Below, in pieces: positions 43,214 to 51,073 of a DNA stretch of 64,000 nucleotides. The first letter of the stretch is position 1. Every line of letters starts with the position of its first letter. The stretch is from the NCBI RefSeq assembly GCF_025457605.1, contig NZ_JAMZFY010000002.1, forward strand, positions 744,001 to 808,000. The letters are read 5' to 3'. Below the pieces are notes generated by a model, which worked only from the letters and a program-made list of their open reading frames with translations, made no database searches and was not told the DNA's origin. Both the position numbers and the translations under genes were made by a program. This stretch comes from Haloarcula laminariae. Its GTDB lineage: Archaea > Halobacteriota > Halobacteria > Halobacteriales > Haloarculaceae.

Positions 43214-43410
43214 AGCCAGAAAGCCCCCGCGTTCTCAGCTTTGACTCGCGGCTTTGCCGCTCGTCAAGACGTGGGACCGAAGGTCCCACGCGACCCGCGG
43301 CTCGCTGCGCTCCAGTAGGTGCTTGCGTCGCCGGGGGTCGCTGAGAACGCGGACCCTTTCATTCCACCCAAAGCCAGTTGACCAGCCGGCACGGGTGGGG
43401 CTTTCTGGCT
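43214..43410. repeat. 197-bp nested inverted-repeat element
   Basis: Outer arms of 14 bp, AGCCAGAAAGCCCC (43214-43227) and its exact complement (43397-43410); inner arms of 12 bp, CGCGTTCTCAGC (43228-43239) and its complement (43340-43351). Inside lie a GCGGC-TTT-GCCGC hairpin (about 43248-43260) and a 9-bp hairpin CGTGGGACC-gaa-GGTCCCACG (43270-43290). No ORF fits it. It fills most of the 312-nt gap before dgcN. Could be a MITE-like element or a structured RNA; no target-site duplication is obvious. Confidence 0.65.
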
Positions 43411-43443
43411 CTCTCAGTCAGTTCCTGCTAAAATAAACCCCGG

Positions 43444-44337
43444 TCACGGCACGACCAGCCGCACGGTCCACAGCGACCGCACGGCGTCGGAAAGCGCTGC
43501 TTCCGGGTCGCCGGTCGCATCGACCGCCTTCGTCACCGCCGCGCGCTCGTCGAACTTGTGGATGACCGACCCCTCGCCGACGACGTACAGCCGCTCGGGG
43601 TCGACCTCGTCGATGGCGGCCCGACAGCGGTCGACGTGGCTGGCTATCTGCTGGTCGCGCAGGCGCTCGAACCGGGACTGGGAGAAGCCGCCCTTCGAGT
43701 GCTGGCTCTTGAGTTCGGAGTCGAAGCCGTGAAACGCCGTCCGCTCGCGGCCGTCGTACTCCCCGAGCGCGAACAGGTCCGAGCGGACCAGGGCGACGGT
43801 GTGTTCGCCGGCGGGTTCGAACCACGACCGCTCGAACTGGACGTGGTCGTCCCAGCCCGCGAACGGTTCGGGTGGCGCGGGCACCGAGAGGCAGGCCGAC
43901 AGCAGCCCCGCGTCGTCGGTGACCGCGAGGCACGGGGCGGCGCCGGCGACGGTTTCGCTCCGGTCGCCGAAGGCCTCGCGGACCGCGTCGGGCACGTCGT
44001 GCTCGCCGGCCACGTAGGCGGTGAAGACGCCCTCCCGCTCGGTCTCGAACGACGCCAGCCGGTCGAGGACTTCGCGGACACGCGCCCCGTGGAGGCGTTC
44101 GGCCTCGCGGTCCCCGGCGGCGCCGTCGGCCGACTGCAGGCGCTCGACGCGGTCCTCCAGCTCGGCGACGCGGTCCTCCAGTCGGTTCTCCCGCTGCTCG
44201 GCCCGCTGGCGAGCCGTCGACGCCTCGGCGCGGCGCTCCTCCTCCGCTTCGAGCTGGCGTTCGAGGTGGCGATTTGTCTCTTCGAGCTCGGCGACGCGCT
44301 CCTTCAGCGACGCGCGCCCCAGCAGCCGGTCAAGCAT
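43444..44337 (-). CDS. Vms1/Ankzf1-type (VLRF1) peptidyl-tRNA hydrolase-like protein
   Basis: 297 residues. Residues 1-80 form a coiled coil rich in Glu/Arg heptads; residues about 85-297 form the VLRF1 release-factor-like domain with HSKGGFSQSRFERLRDQQ, where the GxSQ loop (Q220) replaces the eRF1 GGQ. Eukaryotic Vms1 cleaves peptidyl-tRNA on stalled 60S subunits; archaeal relatives are thought to do the same in ribosome rescue. The N-terminal coil could bind the ribosome or dimerise. Confidence 0.85.
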   Translation of the reverse strand: MLDRLLGRASLKERVAELEETNRHLERQLEAEEERRAEASTARQRAEQRENRLEDRVAELEDRVERLQSADGAAGDREAERLHGARVREVLDRLASFETEREGVFTAYVAGEHDVPDAVREAFGDRSETVAGAAPCLAVTDDAGLLSACLSVPAPPEPFAGWDDHVQFERSWFEPAGEHTVALVRSDLFALGEYDGRERTAFHGFDSELKSQHSKGGFSQSRFERLRDQQIASHVDRCRAAIDEVDPERLYVVGEGSVIHKFDERAAVTKAVDATGDPEAALSDAVRSLWTVRLVVP

Positions 44338-44387
44338 GGGAGCTACTGGCTCCGGCGACCGGCTTAAAACTGGCTGCCGGCGACAGG

Positions 44388-44747
44388 CTACACCGCGCTG
44401 TCGGGCACCGCGTCGGCCGTGTCCGCGACCGACAGCAGCTGGGCCGCGTGGTCGGCCTTCGCGAGGAACACCTCGCTGAGGCTGGGCGGGTTCCGGATGT
44501 CGGCGGACTCCAGGACCGCCTCGGGGACCGCGAGCGTGTCCGCCGGCACCTCCTCGTCCCCGCGGACGGGGAAGTGACGCCGGCCCAGCTTCATCACCAG
44601 GGGCATGTCTGTCCGTGTTACCCCCTCGTCGCCGTACAACTGCTGGTTCACTCGCTCGTGCTGGTCCCGACACATCGCGGCCCCGCCCTCGCGTGGCTCC
44701 ACGTAGAGGCGGCCGAGGTAGTAGCCGCGTGAGAACTGTTCGAACAT
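44388..44747 (-). CDS. Conserved haloarchaeal protein (possibly DUF5802)
   Basis: 119 residues from MFEQFSRGYYLGRLYVEP. Compact alpha/beta protein with VNQQLYGDEG and MPLVMKLGRRHFPVRGDE; C-terminal amphipathic helix. Resembles a haloarchaea-restricted family. TTATATAT on the minus strand (44773-44780) lies 29 nt before the ATG, a strong leaderless promoter. It precedes the VLRF1 gene by 50 nt on the same strand, so the two may be co-transcribed. Confidence 0.75.
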   Translation of the reverse strand: MFEQFSRGYYLGRLYVEPREGGAAMCRDQHERVNQQLYGDEGVTRTDMPLVMKLGRRHFPVRGDEEVPADTLAVPEAVLESADIRNPPSLSEVFLAKADHAAQLLSVADTADAVPDSAV

Positions 44748-44772
44748 CGGTACGCGTGAACGATGCACATAC

Positions 44773-44780
44773 ATATATAA
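44773..44780 (-). promoter_or_regulatory. Strong TATA box
   Basis: Minus-strand TTATATAT 29 nt upstream of the start at 44747; the best match to an archaeal TATA box in the window. Confidence 0.6.
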
Positions 44781-44846
44781 AAGCCTTCGGCGAAATCCTC
44801 TTGTCGGCGGGCTATTCTACCGCTAACAGCCTCCTCTGAATCCGCC

Positions 44847-44873
44847 GCGGGTCCCGGCCACCGGGATACCCGC
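44847..44873. other. Intergenic hairpin between divergent genes
   Basis: GCGGGT/ACCCGC plus CCCGG/CCGGG stems (11 bp in all, 2-nt bulge, loop CCA) in the 259-nt gap 44748-45006. Function unknown; could be part of an untranslated leader or a short RNA. The same gap holds a TTTTATA box (44934-44940) for the next gene. Confidence 0.35.
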
Positions 44874-45006
44874 CGTGGTGACCGGACACGGATACGGGCC
44901 GCCCGGCGTGGCTACTTGAATCACCGGCTCTACTTTTATAGCGGTATCATGAATGGTAATGGAAGATACCGGAACATTTGAGTGAGAAACCCCCAGGGTA
45001 TGGTGT

Positions 45007-45177
45007 ATGGACGGTACCGAACCCAGATACTCTGTCCCCGAGTCAGTCCTCGAACACCTGTGGGCTGCTCACGACACGGCCGGAGACGAGGACGCGCTGT
45101 ATCACCTCCGCGAAGCGATACAGATCGCCGAGAGCGAGGTCGAGGCCGTCGCCGACATCGAGGAAGTCGTCGAGTAG
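45007..45177 (+). CDS. Small acidic helical protein
   Basis: 56 residues, MDGTEPRYSVPESVLEHLWAA onward, rich in Glu/Ala, predicted two amphipathic helices. No family recognised. A TTTTATA box 70 nt upstream suggests a leadered transcript. Preserved reading frame and haloarchaeal codon use support it as real. Confidence 0.55.
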   Translation: MDGTEPRYSVPESVLEHLWAAHDTAGDEDALYHLREAIQIAESEVEAVADIEEVVE

Positions 45178-45314
45178 TCCCGTCCGCGGTCCGATGCCCG
45201 TTCCGGGGGGACGGTCCATCGCGGCTGGTGACCGACACGGCTGTGCCGCATCCATCGCTCGGTAGGGGGCGAGTGAACCGACAGTGTTTCCGACCGCGCC
45301 ATCGCAGGGACTGT

Positions 45315-45950
45315 ATGGACAAGCGGGGACCGCTCCCACGGACGTACGCGCGATACTACTTGGAGAACGCGCCGAGCCTGGTGTGGCTGGTCGTCGTCAA
45401 CGCCGTGGCCGTCCTCGTCGGAGTCCGCTACTACGTCGAGACGATGCCCGGCGTCTCGACCTTTCTCTGGCCGCTGTACGCCGACTCGCCGACCGCCCTG
45501 TTCCTCATGACGCTGTCGCTGGTGACGCTGTGGCCGGCTCTCGGTGGCTCGCTGGACGACATGCCGATGAACCGCCCGCTGGCCTACCTCCACACCATCG
45601 CCCTGGTGTGGCTGGTGAAAATGGGCGTCTGGACGGTCGTCGCGCTGAACCTCGGGTTCGACGTGTACTTCCCCGCGCTGTGGGCCTACTTCGGGATTAT
45701 CGTCACGCACGTCGGCTTCGTCGCCGAGGGGGCCTTAGTCCCACACTACGCGCGGACGACCCGCGGCGCGCTGGCGACGGCGCTGGTCCTGGCGCTTGCC
45801 AACGACGTGCTGGACTACGGCTTCGGCTACTACCCGCCGCTGCGCTACGACCCCGGCCCCGCGCTCGTCGTCGCCACCGTGGCCCTGTCGGTCGGTTCGG
45901 TGGCACTGGCGGCCCGTTGGTTGCCCCGACTCGACGAGAGCGGTGTATAA
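45315..45950 (+). CDS. DUF1405 membrane protein
   Basis: 211 residues, about six TM helices (about 22-42, 58-75, 84-105, 115-135, 147-165, 175-196). MDKRGPLPRTYARYYLENAPSLVWL fits the DUF1405 family of archaea and bacilli. Function unknown; cytoplasmic-membrane location. Confidence 0.82.
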   Translation: MDKRGPLPRTYARYYLENAPSLVWLVVVNAVAVLVGVRYYVETMPGVSTFLWPLYADSPTALFLMTLSLVTLWPALGGSLDDMPMNRPLAYLHTIALVWLVKMGVWTVVALNLGFDVYFPALWAYFGIIVTHVGFVAEGALVPHYARTTRGALATALVLALANDVLDYGFGYYPPLRYDPGPALVVATVALSVGSVALAARWLPRLDESGV

Positions 45951-46044
45951 ACGCTCTTGGACTAGCTCGGACGGTTTCGAGCGGACGTGAACGACACGAA
46001 CGAACGGGCCGGTTTTTATTTCAGGGACGCTCATAGGTCGGTAG

Positions 46045-47190
46045 ATGACTCACCGGCACACGCTGCTCGTCGTGTCGGTCGCCCTCGCCATGCTGGTCTC
46101 GCCGACCATACTGGCCCAGGAGACCGCGACGGCGACCCGGAACACGACCAACGAGAGCGGGGAGACCGCTGGGATGGGGGCGCAGTTGACGGCGTTCACT
46201 CAGTCTACGTCCTCGGCGGTGAACGACTCCGTCGAGAACGGGATGTGGAAGGCGGGGTTCAATCAGTCAAACGCCAGCGACAGGGCCCGTCTTGTCCGGG
46301 ACCGGACGGGGACCCTGGAGCAACGGCTGGACCGGCTCCAGTCCCGGAACGAGAGCCTGACGGAGCGCTACGAGAACGGCTCGCTCCCGGAACCGGCCTA
46401 CATCGCCCGGCAGAGCCGACTCAACGCCCGCATCGACGCGCTGCGGACGGCGGTCAACGACACCGACGAGGCCGCGACCCGGGCCGGCGTGAACGACAGC
46501 CGGCTGGAACACCTCAGGCGGAACGCGTCCGACCTGACCGGTCCGGAGGTCGCGGCCATCGCCCGCGGGCTGGGCGGCGGGCCGCCGGACGACCGGGACG
46601 AGCGTGGGCCCCCAGTGAACCGGACGGGGGGTGACCAAGCCGGCGAGCGCGGACCGCCAGCGAACCGAACCGGGGGCGACCAAGCCGGCGAGCGCGGACC
46701 GCCAGCGAACCGGACTGAGGGCGGGGACACACCGGGCTCGGGCAATGCTCCGGACGGCAGACCATCGGGTCCCTCGGACTCCGATGACGGCAGTGATTCA
46801 ACGCGGGCCGGGAACGGCGGTTCGGAGGGTGGAAATGATGATGGTTCCGACGACGGTGACAGCGACGACTCGGACGCCGGGAACGGCGGCTCGGACGCCA
46901 GTGACCGCGGCGGTTCGGGCGCAGGGAACGGTGGCGGTCCAGACGCCGGAAACAACGACGGTTCGGACGCCGGGAACGGTGGCGGTTCAGATGCCGGGAA
47001 TAACGATGGTTCGGACGCCGGGAACGGTGGCGGTTCAGATGCCGGGAACAACGACGGTTCGGACGCCGGTGGCAGTGACAACTCGAACGCTGGGAACGGC
47101 GGCGGCTCGGACGCCAGTGACCGCGGCGGTTCGGGCGCCGGGAACGGAGGCGGGAACGGCGGCGGTGCGCCCGGTCGCTCCGGAAACTGA
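46045..47190 (+). CDS. Secreted Gly/Asp/Asn-repeat surface protein
   Basis: 381 residues. Signal peptide 1-24 (ends TILA-QETA). Residues 25-170 are helical with many N-x-S/T sequons (NTT, NES, NDS, NQS, NAS, NDT). Then a 15-residue tandem unit with NRTGGDQAGERGPPA (about 2.5 copies near 190-225), and a Gly/Ser/Asp tail with a 16-residue unit DAGNNDGSDAGNGGGS (nearly three copies) framed by two copies of GGSDASDRGGSGAGNGGG-type sequence. Probably a glycosylated cell-surface or secreted protein. TTTTTATTT lies about 30 nt upstream. Followed by an ArsR-like regulator after 50 nt. Confidence 0.8.
   Translation: MTHRHTLLVVSVALAMLVSPTILAQETATATRNTTNESGETAGMGAQLTAFTQSTSSAVNDSVENGMWKAGFNQSNASDRARLVRDRTGTLEQRLDRLQSRNESLTERYENGSLPEPAYIARQSRLNARIDALRTAVNDTDEAATRAGVNDSRLEHLRRNASDLTGPEVAAIARGLGGGPPDDRDERGPPVNRTGGDQAGERGPPANRTGGDQAGERGPPANRTEGGDTPGSGNAPDGRPSGPSDSDDGSDSTRAGNGGSEGGNDDGSDDGDSDDSDAGNGGSDASDRGGSGAGNGGGPDAGNNDGSDAGNGGGSDAGNNDGSDAGNGGGSDAGNNDGSDAGGSDNSNAGNGGGSDASDRGGSGAGNGGGNGGGAPGRSGN
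46853..47160 (+). repeat. Coding tandem repeats in the secreted protein
   Basis: 48-bp units encoding DAGNNDGSDAGNGGGS and variants, with silent and conservative changes between copies. Likely to expand or shrink by slippage, giving length variation of the surface tail. Confidence 0.7.
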
Positions 47191-47240
47191 CGGATAGTTG
47201 AGGGTCACCCTTTTTTACCACGGCCCATTACGTCAGGTGA

Positions 47241-47888
47241 ATGGACTCCGCCGAGTTGCTCGACTTGCTTGGAAACGCCAACCGCCGGCGGATTCTGCGC
47301 CTGCTCGCGCACAAGCCCTGCTACGTCACCGAGATAAGCGAGTATCTCGGCGTCAGCCCGAAAGCCGTCATCGACCACCTCAAGAAGCTGGAGGCGGCGG
47401 GGATGGTCGACTCGCGGACCGACGACCAGCGACGGAAGTACTTCTCTATCGCGCGGAACCTCCGGCTCGAGGTCCGCGTCTCGCCGTACGAGTTCGGGAC
47501 CAAGAGCGCCTACCCGTCCAACACTGGGCTCGACATCTCCACGTGTCGGCACCTCTCCATCGAAGTGGAGGACGAGGACGGCGGCGACCTCCGGGACATG
47601 GCCCGACAGCTCGCGCGGCTCGAACAGCTGGAAAACGAGCTGTCGCTGGCACAGCGATGGGTCCAGGGCCGAGTGACCGACATCCGCGACCGGTTCGACG
47701 ACGCCGTCGAGGACGGCGAGGGACGGCTGTACGCGGAGCTCGTGAGCGCGCTCACCCCCGGTCCGGCGTCCGTACAGTCGCTGGCCCGCGAGATTGAGGC
47801 CCCGCCGGAACTCGTCGAGAAGGCACTCGGTGACCTGGCCGACGAGGGCGTCGTCGAGCGGACCGACGACGGCTGGCAGCTGCGTTAG
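47241..47888 (+). CDS. ArsR-family winged-helix transcriptional regulator
   Basis: 215 residues. N-terminal wHTH (LLDLLGNANRRRILRLLAHKPCYVTEISEYLGVSPKAVIDHLKKLE), a middle segment with SISTCRHLSIEVEDEDG, and a second wHTH-like C-terminal region (ALTPGPASVQSLAREIEAPPELVEKALGDLADEGVVERTDDGW). The double arrangement is common in haloarchaeal ArsR-like proteins. Probably regulates the upstream secreted protein. Overlaps the next, convergent stop by 4 nt. Confidence 0.88.
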   Translation: MDSAELLDLLGNANRRRILRLLAHKPCYVTEISEYLGVSPKAVIDHLKKLEAAGMVDSRTDDQRRKYFSIARNLRLEVRVSPYEFGTKSAYPSNTGLDISTCRHLSIEVEDEDGGDLRDMARQLARLEQLENELSLAQRWVQGRVTDIRDRFDDAVEDGEGRLYAELVSALTPGPASVQSLAREIEAPPELVEKALGDLADEGVVERTDDGWQLR

Positions 47889-48343
47889 AGCTCGCGGGTC
47901 AGTCCGGCACGGAGGTCCCGGCCGAAGTAGTGGCCGCCCAGCGAGAGCACCAGCCCGACGGCGGCGGCGATGGCGAACAGCCGCGTCCCGTTCAGGCCGG
48001 CGAGCAACTGCGGGAGCAGCGAGGTGACGACCGACAGCCCGGCCAGCAGGCCGCCGGCGACGGCCGTCTCGGCGTAGCGGCGTTCGCGGTCCAGCAGGCC
48101 GTGGACGAACGCCCCCACGGGGATACCGGCGAACGCGGTGAACGGAATCATCGGGATGAGACTGCCGAGCGTCATCCCGCCGCCGATGGCGACGAACGCG
48201 ACCACCAGCGCCCGGACCGAGAAGTAACTGCCGCCGGACTCGTCGGCGCTCTCGTCCGTCAGCGGGCCGGTCGACGCCTCCGTCACGTCGGTGACCGGGT
48301 CGGCGTCCGAGTCGCGGCTTCGTTCCGCCGTCTGTTCGGACAT
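47885..48343 (-). CDS. Small membrane protein of unknown function
   Basis: 152 residues from MSEQTAERSRD. Acidic N-terminus (1-37) then four hydrophobic helices (about 43-65, 68-88, 95-116, 120-140), with GGGMTLGSLIPMIPFTAFAGIPVGAF. No family recognised. Divergent from gatD. Confidence 0.75.
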   Translation of the reverse strand: MSEQTAERSRDSDADPVTDVTEASTGPLTDESADESGGSYFSVRALVVAFVAIGGGMTLGSLIPMIPFTAFAGIPVGAFVHGLLDRERRYAETAVAGGLLAGLSVVTSLLPQLLAGLNGTRLFAIAAAVGLVLSLGGHYFGRDLRAGLTREL

Positions 48344-48476
48344 ACGTCCACTGTGCTCGCTGGACCTATGTCTGTTGTGGGCGCGTCTGACACGCGTCAG
48401 CCACCGGGACACCGCGGCACCGGCCCGGCCGGGGCGAACGAGTGGGTTCAAGTCACACCGGCCAGAACTGGCGGAT

Positions 48477-49724
48477 ATGAACGCAGGCGACCGGGTCCGC
48501 GTCGACCGCGCGGACCAGCGCTACGAGGGCGTCTTGCTCCCCTCCAGCACGGACGACCACCTCGTGGTCAAGCTCGACGGGGGGTACAACGTGGGTATCG
48601 ACCGCGACGCCGCGAGCGTCGACGTACTCGAGTCCGACGTCTACGACGTCGAGAGCGCACAGGACGAGGAGGCGAGTTCGGAGATAGAGTTCGACGACGA
48701 CCTCCCGACGGTGTCGCTCATCTCGACCGGCGGGACCATCGCCTCGACCGTCGACTACCGCACCGGCGCGGTGACGGCACAGTTCGACGCCGAGGACGTC
48801 CTCCGGGCGGTACCGGACCTGGCGGGGATGGCCAACTACCGGGGCCGGGTCGTCGCCAACATCCTCTCGGAGAACATGACTCCGGACGTGTGGCAGGACC
48901 TCGCGAGCGCCATCCGCGACGAAATCGAGGCCGGGGCCGACGGCGTCGTCGTCATGCACGGCACCGACACGATGCAGTTCACCGCCTCGGCGATGGCTTT
49001 CATGCTCGATACGCCGGTCCCCATCGTCTTCACCGGCAGCCAGCGGTCGGCCGACCGCCCCTCTTCGGACAACGTGATGAACGCCGTCTCGGCCGTCGAG
49101 GCGGCCAAAAGCGACTGCGCGGAGGTGCTGGTCTGTATGCACGAGACCGAGGCCGACGACCGCTGTGCGCTCCACCGGGGCACCCGCGTCCGGAAGAACC
49201 ACACCTCCCGCCGGGACGCCTTCGAGACGGTGGGCGCAAAGCCCCTGGGCGTCGTCGACTACGACACCGACGGCGAGAGCGCAGTGTCGTTCCGCCGGGA
49301 GTACGAGTCCCGCGGCGAGGCGGAGCTGGCGCTGCACGACGACCTGGCGACCGACGTGGAGCTCGTGAAGTTCACGCCGGGGATGGACCCCGGACTGCTG
49401 GAAGCCGCCGCCGAGGGAAGCGACGGGCTGGTAATCGAGGGGACCGGCCTGGGCCACGTCAACACCGACTGGATATCGGTCATCGAGGACCTCGATATCC
49501 CCGTCGTGATGACCAGCCAGTGTCTCGAAGGCCGGGTGTGTGACCGCGTCTACGACACGGGCCGCGACCTGCTCGACGCCGGCGTCGTCGAGGGCGAGGA
49601 CATGCTGCCCGGCACCGCGAAGGTCAAGCTGATGTGGGCGCTCGCAAACAGCGACGACGCCGCCGACACGATGGCGACGCCGCTGGCCGGCGAGATCCAG
49701 CAGCGGTCGACGCCGTGGCTCTGA
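48477..49724 (+). CDS. gatD: Glu-tRNA(Gln) amidotransferase subunit D
   Basis: 415 residues. N-terminal SH3-like (1-65), then an asparaginase-type domain with STGGTIAST (catalytic Thr) and VVMHGTDTMQFTA, and the archaeal C-terminal part. With GatE it forms the archaeal amidotransferase that releases ammonia from Gln/Asn to make Gln-tRNA(Gln). gatE is not in this window. Confidence 0.95.
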   Translation: MNAGDRVRVDRADQRYEGVLLPSSTDDHLVVKLDGGYNVGIDRDAASVDVLESDVYDVESAQDEEASSEIEFDDDLPTVSLISTGGTIASTVDYRTGAVTAQFDAEDVLRAVPDLAGMANYRGRVVANILSENMTPDVWQDLASAIRDEIEAGADGVVVMHGTDTMQFTASAMAFMLDTPVPIVFTGSQRSADRPSSDNVMNAVSAVEAAKSDCAEVLVCMHETEADDRCALHRGTRVRKNHTSRRDAFETVGAKPLGVVDYDTDGESAVSFRREYESRGEAELALHDDLATDVELVKFTPGMDPGLLEAAAEGSDGLVIEGTGLGHVNTDWISVIEDLDIPVVMTSQCLEGRVCDRVYDTGRDLLDAGVVEGEDMLPGTAKVKLMWALANSDDAADTMATPLAGEIQQRSTPWL

Positions 49725-49840
49725 CGCCGTTGCGCCCGGCGGCGGGCGGCCAGCGGTAGACGCCGAGCCACCGGCGGCCGCGCCGAACGCACACGGACCG
49801 CGCCGGAAACCATTTATCAGCGGACCGGCACGGTGGAGAC

Positions 49841-51073
49841 ATGGCTTCCCTCCCCGTCGAGATTCTGCTGGGCATCTATCTGGGGCTGCTCGTTGGCGTC
49901 ATCCCGGCGCTGGTCTCGTGGGCCCTGGGATTTACGTTCAAGTACTTCACCGGGGTCTCCATCCCCGGGCTCGGTGTCGTCGTCCTCGCCATCGCGCTGG
50001 CCGGCGTCAGCGGCGGCCTGCTGGCCCTTGCCGACAAGTCCATCACGTCGGCGCCCAACGCCGAGCGCGTCGTCACCGCCATCCTCCTGGTCGGGATGGT
50101 GTCGCTGTACGCCCACAGCAAGGGCGACAAGATGGGCGCGGAGTTCCCGCGGCGGCTCTCGCTGCGGGGACTGCGGGACAAGCGCCTCTCGGCCGACGTG
50201 GTGGAGCTGGTCGGTGGGCGCGACGAGGTCCGGATTCGCGTGGCCGGCGACGTGGCCGACATGGAGGGGTATCCGCCCCTGCCGGAGTCGCTGCGGGCCG
50301 AGATACGCGACGGGGAGTGGACCTTCCCCGTCGACCTCCGCATCGGCGAACTCGAAGCGCGACTCGAGGAGCGCCTGCAGACGGAGTTCGACCTCGGCGA
50401 CGTGGCCGTCAGTATCGACGAGAAGGGGCGGGCGACCGTCGTCGCCGCGCCGCCGTTCTCGGGGCTCTCGAAGCGAATCACCGACGGCCGCCACGCGGTG
50501 TCGGTCGACGCCCTGCTCCCGACCGGGCTCGCCCGCAACGACGAGGTGACGGTGCTGACGCCCGACGCCGAGGTGCGGGGGACCGTCATCAGTGGACGGA
50601 CGAAAGACGCCGAGAAAGGCGTCGAGAAAGCCGCCGAGACGCCTGACCCGCCGTCAGTGGCCGACGCCGACGCGCCGCCGGCGGCCGTGCGGGCACCGAC
50701 GACGACCGGCGGCGAGGGCCGGCTGACCGTCGCGGTGAACCGGACCGACGCGGGACCGCTCCTGCGGGCCGACAGCGCGAAGGTAATCGTCGAACCCCGG
50801 GGCACCCGCCGCGAGTACGAACTCATCTCCCTGCTGCGTCGCGCCGGCAACCGCTTCCGGCGAGTGACCCTCGACGCCGAGAGCGAACTCGCCGGCAGTA
50901 CGCTCCGCGCGGCGCGCGTCCGCGAGAGCTACGGCATCGCGGTCCTGGCCGTCCGGAAACCGGGCGGCTGGCGGCTGGCACCCCGGGGCGACACCGAACT
51001 CGTGGCCGGCGAGGAGCTGTACGTCGTCGGGACGAGGGACGCGCTGGACGCGTTCGAGGAGGTGGCCCGATGA
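49841..51073 (+). CDS. Membrane protein with C-terminal RCK_C (TrkA_C) domain (subunit A)
   Basis: 410 residues. Three TM helices at the N-terminus (about 7-30, 38-62, 74-92), a cytoplasmic beta-rich middle, and an RCK_C domain (about 325-410) ending EELYVVGTRDALDAFEEVAR. There is no K+-selectivity filter (TVGYG), so it is not a classical channel. ATTTATC upstream (about 49811) fits a leaderless start. Overlaps the next gene by 4 nt (ATGA). Paired with a paralogue, probably a hetero-oligomeric membrane complex. Confidence 0.78.
   Translation: MASLPVEILLGIYLGLLVGVIPALVSWALGFTFKYFTGVSIPGLGVVVLAIALAGVSGGLLALADKSITSAPNAERVVTAILLVGMVSLYAHSKGDKMGAEFPRRLSLRGLRDKRLSADVVELVGGRDEVRIRVAGDVADMEGYPPLPESLRAEIRDGEWTFPVDLRIGELEARLEERLQTEFDLGDVAVSIDEKGRATVVAAPPFSGLSKRITDGRHAVSVDALLPTGLARNDEVTVLTPDAEVRGTVISGRTKDAEKGVEKAAETPDPPSVADADAPPAAVRAPTTTGGEGRLTVAVNRTDAGPLLRADSAKVIVEPRGTRREYELISLLRRAGNRFRRVTLDAESELAGSTLRAARVRESYGIAVLAVRKPGGWRLAPRGDTELVAGEELYVVGTRDALDAFEEVAR

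Noticed and set aside
43214-43410. Complete insertion sequence
   Set aside because: No transposase ORF, no clear target-site duplication; too short. Kept as a repeat or structured-RNA element.
46850-47160. Tandem repeat array as CRISPR or satellite DNA
   Set aside because: In frame within a signal-peptide protein; variation is mostly synonymous, as expected for coding repeats.
47198-47797. Alternative plus-strand frame over the ArsR gene
   Set aside because: Shadow of the wHTH gene in another frame; Arg-rich without a start signal.
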